A stretch of 64,000 bases of DNA from Diorhabda sublineata (Eukaryota > Arthropoda > Insecta > Coleoptera > Chrysomelidae), in contig NC_079482.1 in the NCBI RefSeq assembly GCF_026230105.1, positions 14,756,001 to 14,820,000 on the forward strand, given 5' to 3'. Position 1 is the first letter of the stretch. Every line of letters starts with the position of its first letter. Positions 34,548-46,080 of the stretch are shown one piece after another. The notes beneath the pieces were generated by a model that made no database searches, had not been told where the DNA came from, and worked only from the letters and a program-made list of their open reading frames with translations. A program made the position numbers and the translations under genes.

Positions 34548-37004
34548 CATTTATCAAAATATTACCGTAGTTTAATTAATATAATCCCTGGGCACACAGG
34601 ATTTCATTTAACCATGATATTCTATCTGAATAATTGAGAAAGATGGTATTCAAGCAGTAGCTAAAAACTTGTTTAGTTTTACTGCTGTTTAAAATAATTT
34701 CAGAGATAAAGTCAAAACCTACCTTAGTTGGAAGGTAATCTTGCTCTAAAACTGATAAACGGTTATTTAAAAAGAAATTAAAAAAGTCAAATGGATGTGA
34801 ACAGAGTGGATAAATATGCAATTTCAGGATATTCAAACATTTTGAAGATTTAAAATTTGTATTTAAGTTGAGAAAATAGAGATTGCTTGGAAACAGTACT
34901 TCAATAGTTTTTCTTCCATATTTGAAACTCTCTCGAAATAAATCATTTACGTACCAGAAAATCGTGTTGAAGACTTGAACTAATAGTCAAGACAATTTTG
35001 TTTAACATGATTATGTTGGCTTCTAACCTTCGACAAAAACAAAAATTGGCAGTACATTTGATTTCTGTATCATCGTGTAATTGCCACTACTACGAGCAAT
35101 GTTAAGAAATGAGAAAGAAATAACATTTAGATAATTTCTATTTGAAACAAACAACTTCCTTTCTGCTGTAAATTGTCGTCTGGCTATATTATTATATCTA
35201 ACTACCTATCAAAGTAGAAGGGAAGTTGACAAAAAAAAATTGAGAAAATTCTTGAAGATTTGGAGTTTCAAGTAATTTTGATGTTAACTGTACAACAGAA
35301 ATCAAGCAATTTAGTTAGATAGATGTATGGGCCTCAATTATCAGGCATATTGGATCTAGTTGCTGAGAATCGTTTATGGTTACCAATAAACTTAGTATTT
35401 GTTGTTAGTTTGTACTTCAAAAAATAGAAGATAACAAAAATTGTATAAAAATAATGAATTCGACTCTTCATTTAGATTGGTATTGACCAAATTATCAAAA
35501 CATATCAAAAGGCAATTTATGACAAAAAAATGAGTGGAAGAATTTTAAATTAGCTATTGCACATTAATGAGACAGAAACTAAAAGATATCCAGGTTGACT
35601 GCTTCAACATTAACTGGCTGTCCAAAAAATTACAGCTCTTTGATGACAAAACATAATTCCAAAATCTAGTGATTACTTAACAAAATATCAGAAATATTCG
35701 TACAAAAACAATGAGATAATAAAGTATACAATAAAATTAATTTATAGCCGAATGCTAGAATACTCGTTTCAAATATCTCACCACCTTGGTGGTAAAAGGA
35801 ATGTCCGGGTTCAAAATTCTGTGAAATACCATTGTTCATAGACAATTCGATGTTACATTGTCCACCTTTCCGTGGATATAATGACGGTTTAATTACCATA
35901 TCCACTATTGCATCACGTAACAAAGCTCCACGTGAACAATTTTAGATGTTACATAATATAACGCCACGTATGACTTATTATCAATACTAGTATAATTTCT
36001 GTAGGCGCAAGTCCACTTTTAGGACAGTGTATTTAATGGAAAGTATCATTTTCTTGGACACATTATGCATGTTTTATGTGGAAAAAATTCCAATCTTTAT
36101 ATGTCCTTTTTCTAAACTTCTACTATCGTAGTCCAAATGTTACAGAAGAGAAAGGCATTCAGCTGACACTTCCACAATATGTTTCGTGGCGACGCCATTT
36201 ACATATACCGCGTCGCTCTATTCTCGTTGGTGCAGTGGCAGTGCCAAAAAGAGATCCGATGCCTGTCTTTCAGCGACGCTAATCGTGAGATAACGATGAT
36301 TGATGACATTGCTAATTTTTTTGAATTAAACGCTACACGATTAAAACCGAGACGGTATCAAAACGGCGTGGAAACGCCAGAGATCTCGAAGAAAAGATGT
36401 TTAAATGCTGGGGGCTGAAGAATAAAAAGAAAACAGAGAACTTTCGAATTATTTGAATATTTGAAAAGTTATTCTTCGGTGGTACGAAAATATAAACTGC
36501 AAAATTTTACAATGATAAATAGTATAAATTTCTGTTATAATATTTACTACACTTTCTGATAACGTGATAAAATCTTTATATGATGAATCAAAAAGATCAA
36601 TAGTTTTTATGATTTAAATCCTATTCTCATATATGAGTTATGAGTTATAAATGGGAAACGCTGCATAACGGCCTACATAATTCATAATAACTGGTACGGA
36701 TATTTACGTTTCATTTTAAGCTTTTAGGAGGTTTCCTTCATGTATTCGTCAATTATTACGCTAAATAGTAGCAGTGACAACGTTTGCATAGCTTGAAATT
36801 CGAGATGGTGACTATAAAATCAGTTATAATGGATCGATTTATCGATTAACAATATATTCCAACGTATAATTTTGGATTTGGTATATGGTGCTTGTGGTAC
36901 AAAATCATCTTAATCTTATTTCCGAGCAACATTCATTCATTCAAATAACATACTAACCATCCGAAGGTGCAAGCAGACCCGAAGCTATCTTAATAGGCAA
37001 TTTT

Positions 37005-37007
<3 letters not shown>
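34548..37007. other. No recognised gene; GC-richer patch near 36.2 kb
   Basis: A minus frame of 85 codons at 35666-35923 and two overlapping plus frames at 36076-36418 are open but match no family I know. The patch at about 36150-36400 is clearly less AT-rich than its surroundings (for example GTGGCGACGCCATTTACATA), which may mark an old coding exon or a transposon. Otherwise AT-rich. Confidence 0.35.

Positions 37008-37068
<61 letters not shown>
37008..37068. repeat. (TA)n microsatellite
   Basis: About 30 TA units next to a Penelope-like terminal fragment. Length and context match the run at 23528-23586. Confidence 0.95.
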
Positions 37069-37070
<2 letters not shown>

Positions 37071-37235
37071 TTTCATTTCCTATTTCTTAGATCTCTTGAT
37101 ATATAAATGCATCTAAAAGTTCTTGATTTTAGGTCTCTTCTGTTTTAAAAATAATAAATAATATAAAGATAAAATTTGACGTTTTGACTTTTCTTCAAGT
37201 CATTATCAAAATATGATATTGACACTGACAATAGA
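37069..37235 (-). mobile_element. Penelope-like element terminal fragment
   Basis: Read on the minus strand it contains GTCAGTGTCAATATCATATT, a GACTTGAAGAAAAGTCAAAA stretch typical of the 3' untranslated region of these elements, the 44-bp block shared with the copy at 23.6 and 24.7 kb, AGATCTAAGAAATAGGAAAT, and then a (TA)n tail. No coding sequence remains. It is a terminal stub of the same Penelope family. Confidence 0.75.
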
Positions 37236-37269
37236 AAATGTTCTAATAATAAAAATTTATTTGTCTTTA

Positions 37270-37388
37270 GTCCTAACATCTCAAATATGTAACAGTACAA
37301 ATAATTTGATTAAGTACTGCTACATATTTGAGATGTAGCTACTTAGTCAAATTATTGGTACTGCAACATATTTGAGATGTAGGGATTA
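37270..37388. repeat. Foldback repeat, 119 bp
   Basis: Arms of about 48 bp at 37270-37318 and 37340-37388 are reverse complements with few mismatches; both contain ACATCTCAAATATGT and AATAATTTGA-T/C-TAAGTA in inverted sense. The spacer repeats part of the right arm (TACATATTTGAGATGTAG occurs twice), so the unit shows signs of internal duplication. No coding content. Confidence 0.75.
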
Positions 37389-37831
37389 AGGAAAAATTAA
37401 TTAATTCGAGTATCATCTGGAGCTAAAGTGATGGCCAAATACTATATAAGAAATATGTATGAATGTATAACAATAATAAATTTTTACTTGAAATAATTAA
37501 TTAAGATTTTTTGTGATTTTTTATAGTATTAATGCTTTTATAAAGTTTCAAACTCAAATTTGAGGATAAATTCCTAGATGTTATGAGAATAATTCATTGT
37601 ATGAATGAATATGAATTTTTACGTTCTAATCTTTAAAAATTTGTTAACATTCACGAATATCTAAAAATATTGAAATATATGTATTTAAGATTTACATATA
37701 CAAGATATCTTTTATTGCACAACTATGTGAAAACTTCTTTAGGCAGCTGGTTTCCAAGTATTTGCTTTTAAGCAAAGGGTGCTACAGATAGACTGATAAA
37801 ATGTTTGAATTATGAAAAACAAGAAATTCGG

Positions 37832-38262
37832 TCAGATTTGTTGACGAAGACGACGATATAACGGTACTACTATTATCTGAAGCAAACATTTATATGCTAA
37901 CACCAGGACGTGCCGCAAAAGCCAATAAAACAACAGCTATATATAAGTTACAGAATAGGATAGGTACTCTGACATCCTCTAATTTGTTTTGTCATGCCAT
38001 TTCTGAATCTGATACTACTTCTGCAATTTAGGAAGGAAAATTGTCCACATTCAAACTAGAGAAGTGTCAAAATTTACAGGACAAGATAACCGTTTTTTCA
38101 AATCCGAATGCTAGTAAAAATGACATAATAACTGTAGAAGAAGCGCTACTACTTTATTTTCATGAAATTCAATTTATACGTTGGAAATTGTTCTTGCTGA
38201 GACATCACTTTCGAAACCTTTGGGCAGTATGTTATTTAGCGACAAGGCGAATTTCATTGTAG
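37832..38262 (+). pseudogene. Relic of an uncharacterised transposon-associated protein with FEN1/XPG-like motifs
   Basis: One frame is open for about 143 codons with a single TAG in the middle (38030). It begins VRFVDEDDDITVLLLSEANI, followed by YMLTPGRAAKANKTTAIYKL and GTLTSSNLFCHAISESDTTS, then after the stop KLSTFKLEKCQNLQDKITVF and SNPNASKNDIITVEEALLL. From memory a large uncharacterised family in insects and cnidarians shares a 'D-D-T-D-x-LVLLL ... NIY ... LF-x-HA-x-(T/S)GCDTTSA-x-x-GKGK ... NPNAS' layout. The aspartates and the 'GCD...GKGK' spacing resemble FEN1/XPG-type nucleases; that is my inference. Here the GC before DTTSA is ES and GKGK is lost, so it is probably inactive. Its transposon of origin is not visible. 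Confidence 0.5.
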
Positions 38263-40599
38263 ACAGTTTGGTGAATTTCTAAAAATTCTCGTTACTGGTC
38301 ACCCCCTAGAAACAACAGAAAAAAAATACTGCATTGATAGTATAGCGCCACTTAACTTATCAAACTCTATTTATGCTAAAAAAACTTACATTATTGCACT
38401 AACGCTTACTGCTCTTTGGAGCAGGATCATGTTTATAAGACCAGCATCATCATTTTGCTGGAATCATAATTTTATCATCGTAAAGTTGTTTCTTAGTTAC
38501 CTCGAAGGGACTGTGGATAGCACGACCTTAGAAATTTGATACAATTGAGACAAAAATCCTATAAATAAATTGAGCATATCATCCCAAACCTTTATCGGTA
38601 GTTAACTGCACGGTTCTCTTCACAAAAAGTAGTGCGAAAGAAGATATTCCGATACTTTTATATATATATTTTTTAATGACTTTTAGCATAGAGTGAAACG
38701 ATTTTCAAACCATGTTATTCTATCAACCGATTTATAATATAGCCAAATGAAGTATAACTTTCCTTTAGGAATTCTCATTTATAATCTGCTTCAATTGTAT
38801 CAAGATCAAAATCATAATCACTAAAAATATGGGATCTTGACGTTTATATATGTCTAGCGGCTTCAGCTTTTAATATTTGAATAGGAACAAGCTGTTGACA
38901 TGTTGATATATCTTTCAATACCATCATTACTAATTCCATAATTAATTCATCGAAAGGACTTTTCTGCAACCCGGGTTGATGTAGATCAGCCATCAGCTTA
39001 TTGCGGATCGAGATTTAGATCACAGTTTCCGAACGTCGCGTTCAATTTTCTGTGAAAATTTCAAATTTAAAACATACATAGAAAAACTTTTCTTCACTTT
39101 GTGTGCGTTAATTCTTCTATTAAATTTATTTTTTTATATATCAATTCCAAATGCTTATGAGCAGTTATCGACGATAAACCCACTCAAATGGATTTTACAC
39201 CAAAGTTTAATATCAATAAACTTTTATTTATGCTGAAAGGTGTGAAACTCGCAAATAATTACGCTGTTCATTGGGTATTACTCTCAATAGTAGTCTATTT
39301 AAGGCAAATAAATAATTTTCAGTCTTCAAAAAACCATAGACACATGAAACAACACACTAGCTGATCGCATTTACCCACTGGTATATTAGCTCGTCTTCAG
39401 CTTTAATGTACCTATGCATTACAGAAATTAACATGACTGACAATTTGAAAGACAAAAAAAAACATCAATGTCAATGTGGCAGACGGTTAAAAATGCTCGC
39501 CGCGAACGTGATGTAATCGCAAGCATGATTCCTTTGGATTGAATGAGGGAAATCATGTTATTGGTATAATACATTAGAGTCAAGCTCATTGCAAATTGTT
39601 CTGTGTCCTAATAAGGAATATGCATTTCGGCATACGTCTTTGGCATAATGGCCAATAGTGGGATGAGAAACTATGACGAAAGAAATATAGGCAAAAAGAA
39701 AAATATTTCAAACTTCAGTGCAAATGAAATCTCACAGACTTCCAAATATGTGTTAGCATTATCCATTCGTCTGACTATGGAAACGATGTAAATTCATTTC
39801 AAACAATAATAATTGCATCTTTTATATTCATTTGAAAAATTAAAGTCAGTAAAAAGCATTATTTTCTGATTATATTCGAAGTTACAAGATATTTTTCTAT
39901 CACAGCAATCACTAAGAAGGTTGACATTTCGTAAAGATTTTTCTCGAATGATGATGATTACTAATAACAAATTTTTTATCAACTTCAATGATAGATTCAA
40001 CAGAATTTATAAAAGTATAATTGGACCGAAAAGCGTGGGAGGTTTTTGTTCATTTCAGTTTGTAACAAAATGTCCAATTTCACTCTGCCTCCTAATAGAA
40101 TATTTGTTGAGTTTCCACATAGCGGAGCCTGGACAAAAGTTTTTGATTGTACGTGAAATAATTGACAGTTAAACGAGAAAATGGAAAGAGGATTTTGCCG
40201 GAAGGCTAACGAATGTGTTAATTATTTTTTTCAACTATTCCTGCTAGAACAAACAGCTGAACAAATCATCTGAAATGATCGGATAACATTATTGTTTGAA
40301 CAAAAAGAGAGAATCTCTTTGATCACAAGTACAAATTAAACGTCAACAACGTATCTATTCAGAAAGTACAATTTATATTATTCATACTACTTACTATTAA
40401 TAAAACGTTGAATCAAAATTGAATTAATTAATTTGGTTAATTCTACTTCAATCCTCCCAATTTTCTCAGTATCGACATAAAATGAAGTAAGTAAAAAAAC
40501 AAAAGTTTTTTCCAATAATTTCGCACATTTGAATAGATATGATAAGTATACGGGTAGCACACTTCATAATAAATTATTAACTCATTTTTTCAAACAGTG
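38263..40599. other. No recognised gene
   Basis: The first 100 bp may be the decayed C-terminal part of the preceding relic (pieces such as DKANFIVDSLVNF). The rest is AT-rich; the short frames at 39794-40000 (-) and 39921-40172 (+) overlap each other and match nothing known. Confidence 0.4.
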
Positions 40600-40966
40600 A
40601 ATGTTGTAGCTTATAATCATCTTTAGTATAGGTAAATTCACCGTAGCTCGTTTAATTAATCAATCAAAAATCACATATTAATCACCAAAATGAGGGTTCA
40701 AATGATTTGAAAAAGATTCACTTAGATATGATTAGATACTTTCCACATTTCATTATATTCGCCATACAGGGCTCAATTAATTGAAGAAAAATCACTTCTC
40801 AATCACAAAAATGAGAGTTTCAATGATTTGAAAAAGTTCAAGTAGATACAATTAGATACTTTGAAAATGTCACTATATTTACCATATAGAGCGGAGCTTA
40901 CTCAATTAATCGCAAAAAAGTCACCAAAATGCGACTTTCAACGATTTAAAAAAGGTTCAACTGAAA
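40600..40966. repeat. Tandem repeat, unit about 120-130 bp, roughly three copies
   Basis: Successive units start near 40651, 40772 and 40900, each beginning with an AATTAAT string. They share ATCACAAAAATGAGAGTTTC-like, AATGATTTGAAAAAG, ACAATTAGATACTTT and TCACTATATTTACCATA strings. A partial tail of a preceding unit lies at 40600-40650, and the third copy is cut after about 65 bp. Copies differ by many substitutions and small indels. It looks like a minor old satellite array. Confidence 0.8.
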
Positions 40967-42309
40967 CCCACCCTAAAAATGTACGAACAAACACAGTGTT
41001 GTGTGTGTGATTACGTAATGCAAAGTTTTGAAAAAGATCCGTGTACATTTATACGAAAGACAGACTTTTCCAAGAAATTCACGTTGTGTACTGAGATTTG
41101 TGGACGTATCAAATTTTTTATGAAATGAAATATACAATTTCATCACATTAGATTTAAACAGGATGGTGCATCATCAAAATTTAGTGCTGAGCGTGAATTA
41201 CGTACATAAAGATTTTCAAGAATGGATGGATGATTTGAAATAAGGGCACAATAGAGTGACTGGACAAATCTCCCGATTTATCACCTTTATTTGGGGGGAT
41301 CCACCTAGAAATCTTTTGTGAATGACTAAAACTGATAATTGGAATGGTTTCGGAAATAAAAGTACTGATAATAGCCCGTCAAATAACACATAGTCACTTA
41401 AATAGCTGAATATCAGATTTTTTAATAGAAGTGGATATGGGAGGAGTACAAAAAATAGAAGATATAGAAGTGATTGAAAAAGATCAAAATGTTATTTGCT
41501 CCTATCAATTATTTTTGTATGAAAAACAATCTTGTACATTATGTTCCAATGGGTGCACGTATTATTATATCATCCAATACCCCAAGTAGGAACAACACTT
41601 TATTCAAATGATTGTAATTTAGACAACGCTGACTAGACTGGTTAATTAAAAACTAGCTCATCTCAACTATATCTCTTAGACAATATGAATAGAATATATC
41701 AAAAATATTGACGCTATAGTATTAACTACCAATCTGCACATTGTTGGAAATATTATTTCTCACAAAAAACTGTAGGTACAATGGTGAAACTACTCCGTGC
41801 TATAGAACAAAAAAAATTGAATAAAATTCATATCGTAAACACAATATAATCTGGAACATAGCTAAGGATCGATATTTTATAAAACACAGTGAAAAATTTT
41901 CCTATTAAAATTATGTGTCTCCTATAAATGTATATATAAATTCTACAAAAATTTTGATTCAAATGTGGCAAATTCAAAGAAACAATACCAATATCCAAAT
42001 TCCATGTCTGATTTATAACAATGCTGGGCTTAACCTTAACTGGAAAGGTGGCAGACTATTACGCACGAAGATTTGTAAATTATTTGTAAACAAACACGCC
42101 TACGACCCGGTCACGCTATGTAATCCTCAAGTAATTGGAGAGCTTCCTTATTCCGTTCTTTCGAGTTTCTAACGGAATTTAGACAAACAATAGAAATTAA
42201 AAGCAATATATTCTGGTCTGTCAAACTCCACCTTTCTGTTGTGTGAGTTTGTTCACATTATAATTAATATAATAATACAATTATTTAATGAAACCGAAGA
42301 TAACGCAAG
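40967..42309. other. No recognised gene
   Basis: AT-rich. An 85-codon frame at 41915-42172 (+) has mixed composition (GRLLRTKICKLFVNKHAYDP) but is not recognised. It lies just upstream of the piggyBac derivative and could be part of another insertion. Confidence 0.4.
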
Positions 42310-42590
42310 TGATATAGACAAAATGGGTGGAAGATGAGTATTTGCAACACGAATATGACAGTCTCTCTGAAGTTTCAGAAAACGAGGAAGTGGCCACTGA
42401 TAGTAGAAATAGGTTCTCGAAAAATATGGAGAACCAAAATAGGGAAAGTGAAACTGCGGAATGTCAGGAAGAAACGCAAAACCTGAAATTATTGCTAACT
42501 ATAACTGCAATGAATATGGAGTTGACACAATGGACTATAAATGTGCCAAAATTTCAACGAGTCGTCGTACTCGTCGATGGAAATTAATAA
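42310..42590 (+). pseudogene. piggyBac-like transposase, internally deleted
   Basis: An acidic N-terminal stretch (EDEYLQHEYDSLSEVSENEE) is followed, after about 50 residues and a frame change, by AKPEIIANYNCNEYGVDTMD and then STSRRTRRWKL near 42472-42580. The second block is the 'KPEII-x-x-YN...GVD-x-(V/M)D...S-x-R-x-T-x-RW' region that lies around residue 400 of intact piggyBac transposases. About 350 residues, including the first two catalytic aspartates, are therefore deleted. The rest of the C-terminus is missing too. No terminal repeats or TTAA ends were identified. The join is similar in kind to the deletion in the 26.1-kb element but has a different breakpoint. Confidence 0.75.
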
Positions 42591-43049
42591 CTCTGGATTC
42601 ACCAACATACATTGAAAATCTTTGCTTTACGTAATTTTTTTTATTTTGACGACATAATTTAGTAAATGTTTATATTGTAATGTTTTTCTTATTTATTAGT
42701 ACGATTTCTATTCGTGTGTCTCTCACGTTCTGCATTTAATTAAATACCATACACCACACAATAATTCACTTATCACTATCACTTAACTAATTCGAGTAAT
42801 TTATTTAAATTCTTCGTTTACTTTGCAATTTGTTCTGTTCACTCCTCATATATCCACAAATAATTCTTCAAATATCTAGAAAAAAAGCCAAACTAAGTAA
42901 ATGAATGAATAGACCTTCCTAGAAATCATCTGAATTTCACGGTTTATAAATAGTAAGTCTAAGGAACCACGCCCACCTTCGCCGAATTTTAGAATTTCAA
43001 TACTTCTAGACAGGATTGCCTCTTGAGCGTAGACACGCTCGTAACAGTA
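42591..43049. other. No recognised gene
   Basis: AT-rich. A short hairpin (TTGAGCGTAGACACGCTC) lies near 43024. Part of this may be the 3' end of the piggyBac copy. Confidence 0.4.
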
Positions 43050-43392
43050 TGATAAATGAAATGTGGATAATCAGAAGAATACTACGAAACTCATGGAGAG
43101 GTAGAACCGCAAATGAAGAAGTTTCTCTCAAAATGGCAACACAACCATGAAGCCAACAAATTAGAGTACTTCGGTTATGTAATGAGGGATCGATACGAAT
43201 TCCAAAGATTGATTATGCAGGGAAAAATAGACAGATAGAGAGGTATAGGACGAACATCATTGCTGCGAAATTTAAGGGAGTAATTCAACTGCACATCGAA
43301 CCAATTGTTTAGAGCAACAGTGAATGAAATACAAATAATCATGATGGTCACCCACCTTCGTCCGAAGGTGGCACTTGAAGAAGAAGAAGAAG
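43050..43392 (+). pseudogene. LINE (RTE-like) C-terminal tail with (GAA)n end
   Basis: Blocks readable across frames are MWIIRRILRNSWRGRTANEE (43070), KLEYFGYVMRD-x-YEFQRLI then MQGKIDR (43160-43225), GIGRTSLLRNLRE near 43240, and LFRATVNEIQIIMMVTHLRP (43305-43365) running into a Glu repeat encoded by (GAA)n. This is the usual C-terminal end of insect RTE-like endonuclease/reverse-transcriptase proteins ('M-x-x-x-RRILRISW ... KLEYLGH-x-MR ... GRRRTSWL-x-NLR ... LFRAAV'). Stops and frameshifts occur. The reverse transcriptase core is absent, so this is a 5'-truncated copy ending at a GAA microsatellite (43377-43392). Confidence 0.75.
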
Positions 43393-46074
43393 TTGAGTTA
43401 CAGCTTACAACTCCTACAAAATCTCATACTTGTATAGGCTAAAAAGCCAACCCTATTTCATAGAATATTTATAATATAAGAATTTATCAAATGCGTCCGT
43501 TTTTTCAGAAAATTAAAGATCAGCGAAAAATAATAAAAATTAGGACGCAAGCAACGTGATTTCGAAATTAAATCACTATTTATACAAAACTTAATACAAC
43601 GGGATAAAAGGTCATACAACTGATTAGTGGACTGAGTCAATTGAAAAGATGATTAATCATAATATCTGAAATGACTGTGAAAAGTCTTGATCAGTTGTAG
43701 AACTTATTCTTATCCAGAAGAGGAATTATTTAGTACTACTTTTAATCTGGTATATGAAAACGATGTAATTTTTTCTTTTTCTTCAAATCACAATAACAAT
43801 ACGTAACGTTATAAACATGATACTCACTTGGTTATTGGTGATGAAATTATTGACGAAAGATCGATTAAAATATAAGAGAATCTCGAAGTCAATGTATGAA
43901 AGAATAAAATCAATTTTAGAGTTTAAATGCATTGAATTAGGAGGATCTAACTATTGTATTGAAAATAATGAAATAAGTTATGCTGGATAATTCAAAATAA
44001 CAAGGAAATATTATTAAGTCCAATATTATCCCTACTAACGAATACCCTAGTGGACAAAGTACATATATATTTCACAAATTCCATTTACTCGTAATAGGTA
44101 GAGTTGCTATTAGTCCATAATATTTCGGTGAAGTTACGTTAGGTTAGCAAATTACGAACCCTTGGGGCGAACAGTATACATTGCGAATTTGAGTAAACAC
44201 TAGCGAAGAGGGTTACTCCCGCGGGTCATACTATAATTCAGAATTTCGGAGGTTCACAGGGATCTTTTTAGGGCGAAATAGAGTTAAATCGTTTTCATTA
44301 TGTGTCACTAATCACTTCGCTTTAATCAATTTCAAGAAATAAGCTGAGATTTTTCATTGCATTTCCATGTCAATATACAGAGTGGGTGACAGTATACATG
44401 ATACAAACTATGGGCGTTGCTATTATTGCATTTCAAATCAATTAACACTTTCACTTTAGAAACATTTTGGATATTGCAAAATAAATTAAATAAATTATCA
44501 ACATGAAATATTCTAGATTTAATAAAAAGAGTTGAAAAGAAGAAGGGAGGGTATTACAAATTACAGATGTGTGGGTAGTTTTTTGTGTAGTATGAACAAT
44601 AATTTGTATTGTAGGAAATAATTTTAAAAAATGATAATCTTTACACTTGAAGATTGATACTGAATACTGAATGTTGCTTGTGGAAAACAATTAAAGCTTT
44701 TATTGAAAAAGAGAGACTGAAATGTCTTTAAATCACTGAACTGCATTCCACAATCATTAGTACATGTGTAAACGGGATGATGATATTGAGAACCTAATAC
44801 TAATATATCTTGCAAGTATAAGTGACTTACTGCGTGTATTATGATTGAGTAGTATAAGATCAGTTTGTTAACCGTCGCGTAAAAGCGAACATCAAAACAA
44901 CTACTGGGCTTTGTAAGACCTTTTTGATACTACACGTCAAATTACTGATCATTGATTTAGAAAGGGAAGTGGTTTTGCTACTGTGTGTATAACTAATTGC
45001 CACATTCCAGTTTTTGGTCTCTTTTCATGCCATAAACGGTTATTTCTTCATTGAGCTGTAAAACAAAGTCGTTGATCCCCCTACTGATAGACATGATATT
45101 GGATTCAACGATGAATAGCGATTCTGTTCAGGTGCATATGATGTCGTGTATATAGTGCTGTTCTAATGATAGTTTGGAGGGCATTGATGATTTTCTTTGT
45201 AGCAAAATAGCTAGGTCCACATATTGCTAATCGAACTGAATATTTTCTCCAAATTAATTCCATATTTTACCGTAGTTACACCTGTCACCAGAATAAAATG
45301 CCATAATTCATGAGTGGGATACATCAGAGAGTTACTTGGAACTAGGTATCACTACAACAAAACCACGTAGATATCTGAACGTATATAGTTTTTAGCTACG
45401 GGGCTAAGAAACGCATTATCAATTTTTTATACACATGTTGATAAAATTTGACAATCATCTTACCATTGAGATGAGAAGGCTATAGTAATACTAAAATTGG
45501 ATGCAATACTTACAATGACAATGAGCATATGAATAATTGAAAGATATTTGATTTATAGAGATTTATTCATAGTCAAAGTTGTAGAAGTTATTCAAATTTG
45601 ACTGTAAAGAGACTGGAAATTGAAAAAGGGTTGGCGACGGGAAACCCACAGAGATCATATTGGAAAGAATCCCCAATATGATAATATGTAATCTCAAATT
45701 AAATTGAGTAAATTCAATAACAAGAGTACTAGAAGAATTTACTCCCTGTTAACCGTACAGTGAATTACATGGATATAGTGTATATCAAGAGGAATATGTA
45801 TCAGTAGCACTGCAGCTATCCTGATAGTGCTAGGTATATTTTTCATACAATAGGGAAACTGGATACTTAGAAGACATAAAACGCTTAAAAATGTGTCGAA
45901 GAGGTGACGAAAAGTTCTTATAAAAGGCATAGAAGAAGTTTTAACCGACGGAAAATTCAGAAGAAATATATAGGTTGAAGAAGTTATCCATATGAAGCAA
46001 CATCACTTATACTTCTAGCAATTTTAAAGATAATGTCCATGATATCGAACCACTTTAATCTCCTATTGATTCAT
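43393..46074. other. No recognised gene
   Basis: Mostly AT-rich. Minus frames at 44451-44815 are unrecognised. At 45600-45960 the plus strand has broken frames (KRLEIEKGLATGNPQ) vaguely like a LINE reverse transcriptase; I do not consider that supported. An ACAGAGTGGGTGACA string near 44380 resembles the end of the putative element at 6.4 kb. Confidence 0.35.
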
Positions 46075-46080
46075 CATTTG
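46075..46080. repeat. Target-site duplication CATTTG (left)
   Basis: This perfect 6-bp match to 48359-48364 directly abuts the terminal inverted repeat. Because TG/CA at the junction is symmetric, the exact split between duplication and inverted repeat is ambiguous by two bases. Confidence 0.7.

Noticed and set aside
44376..44400. Mariner-type terminal repeat (ACAGAGTGGGTGACA)
   Set aside because: No inverted partner nearby; recorded only as a string similar to the 6.4-kb element end.
45600..45960. LINE reverse transcriptase (KGLATGNPQ as a degraded PQGS block)
   Set aside because: Only one weak motif, no YADD and no flanking palm motifs; a chance match is likely.
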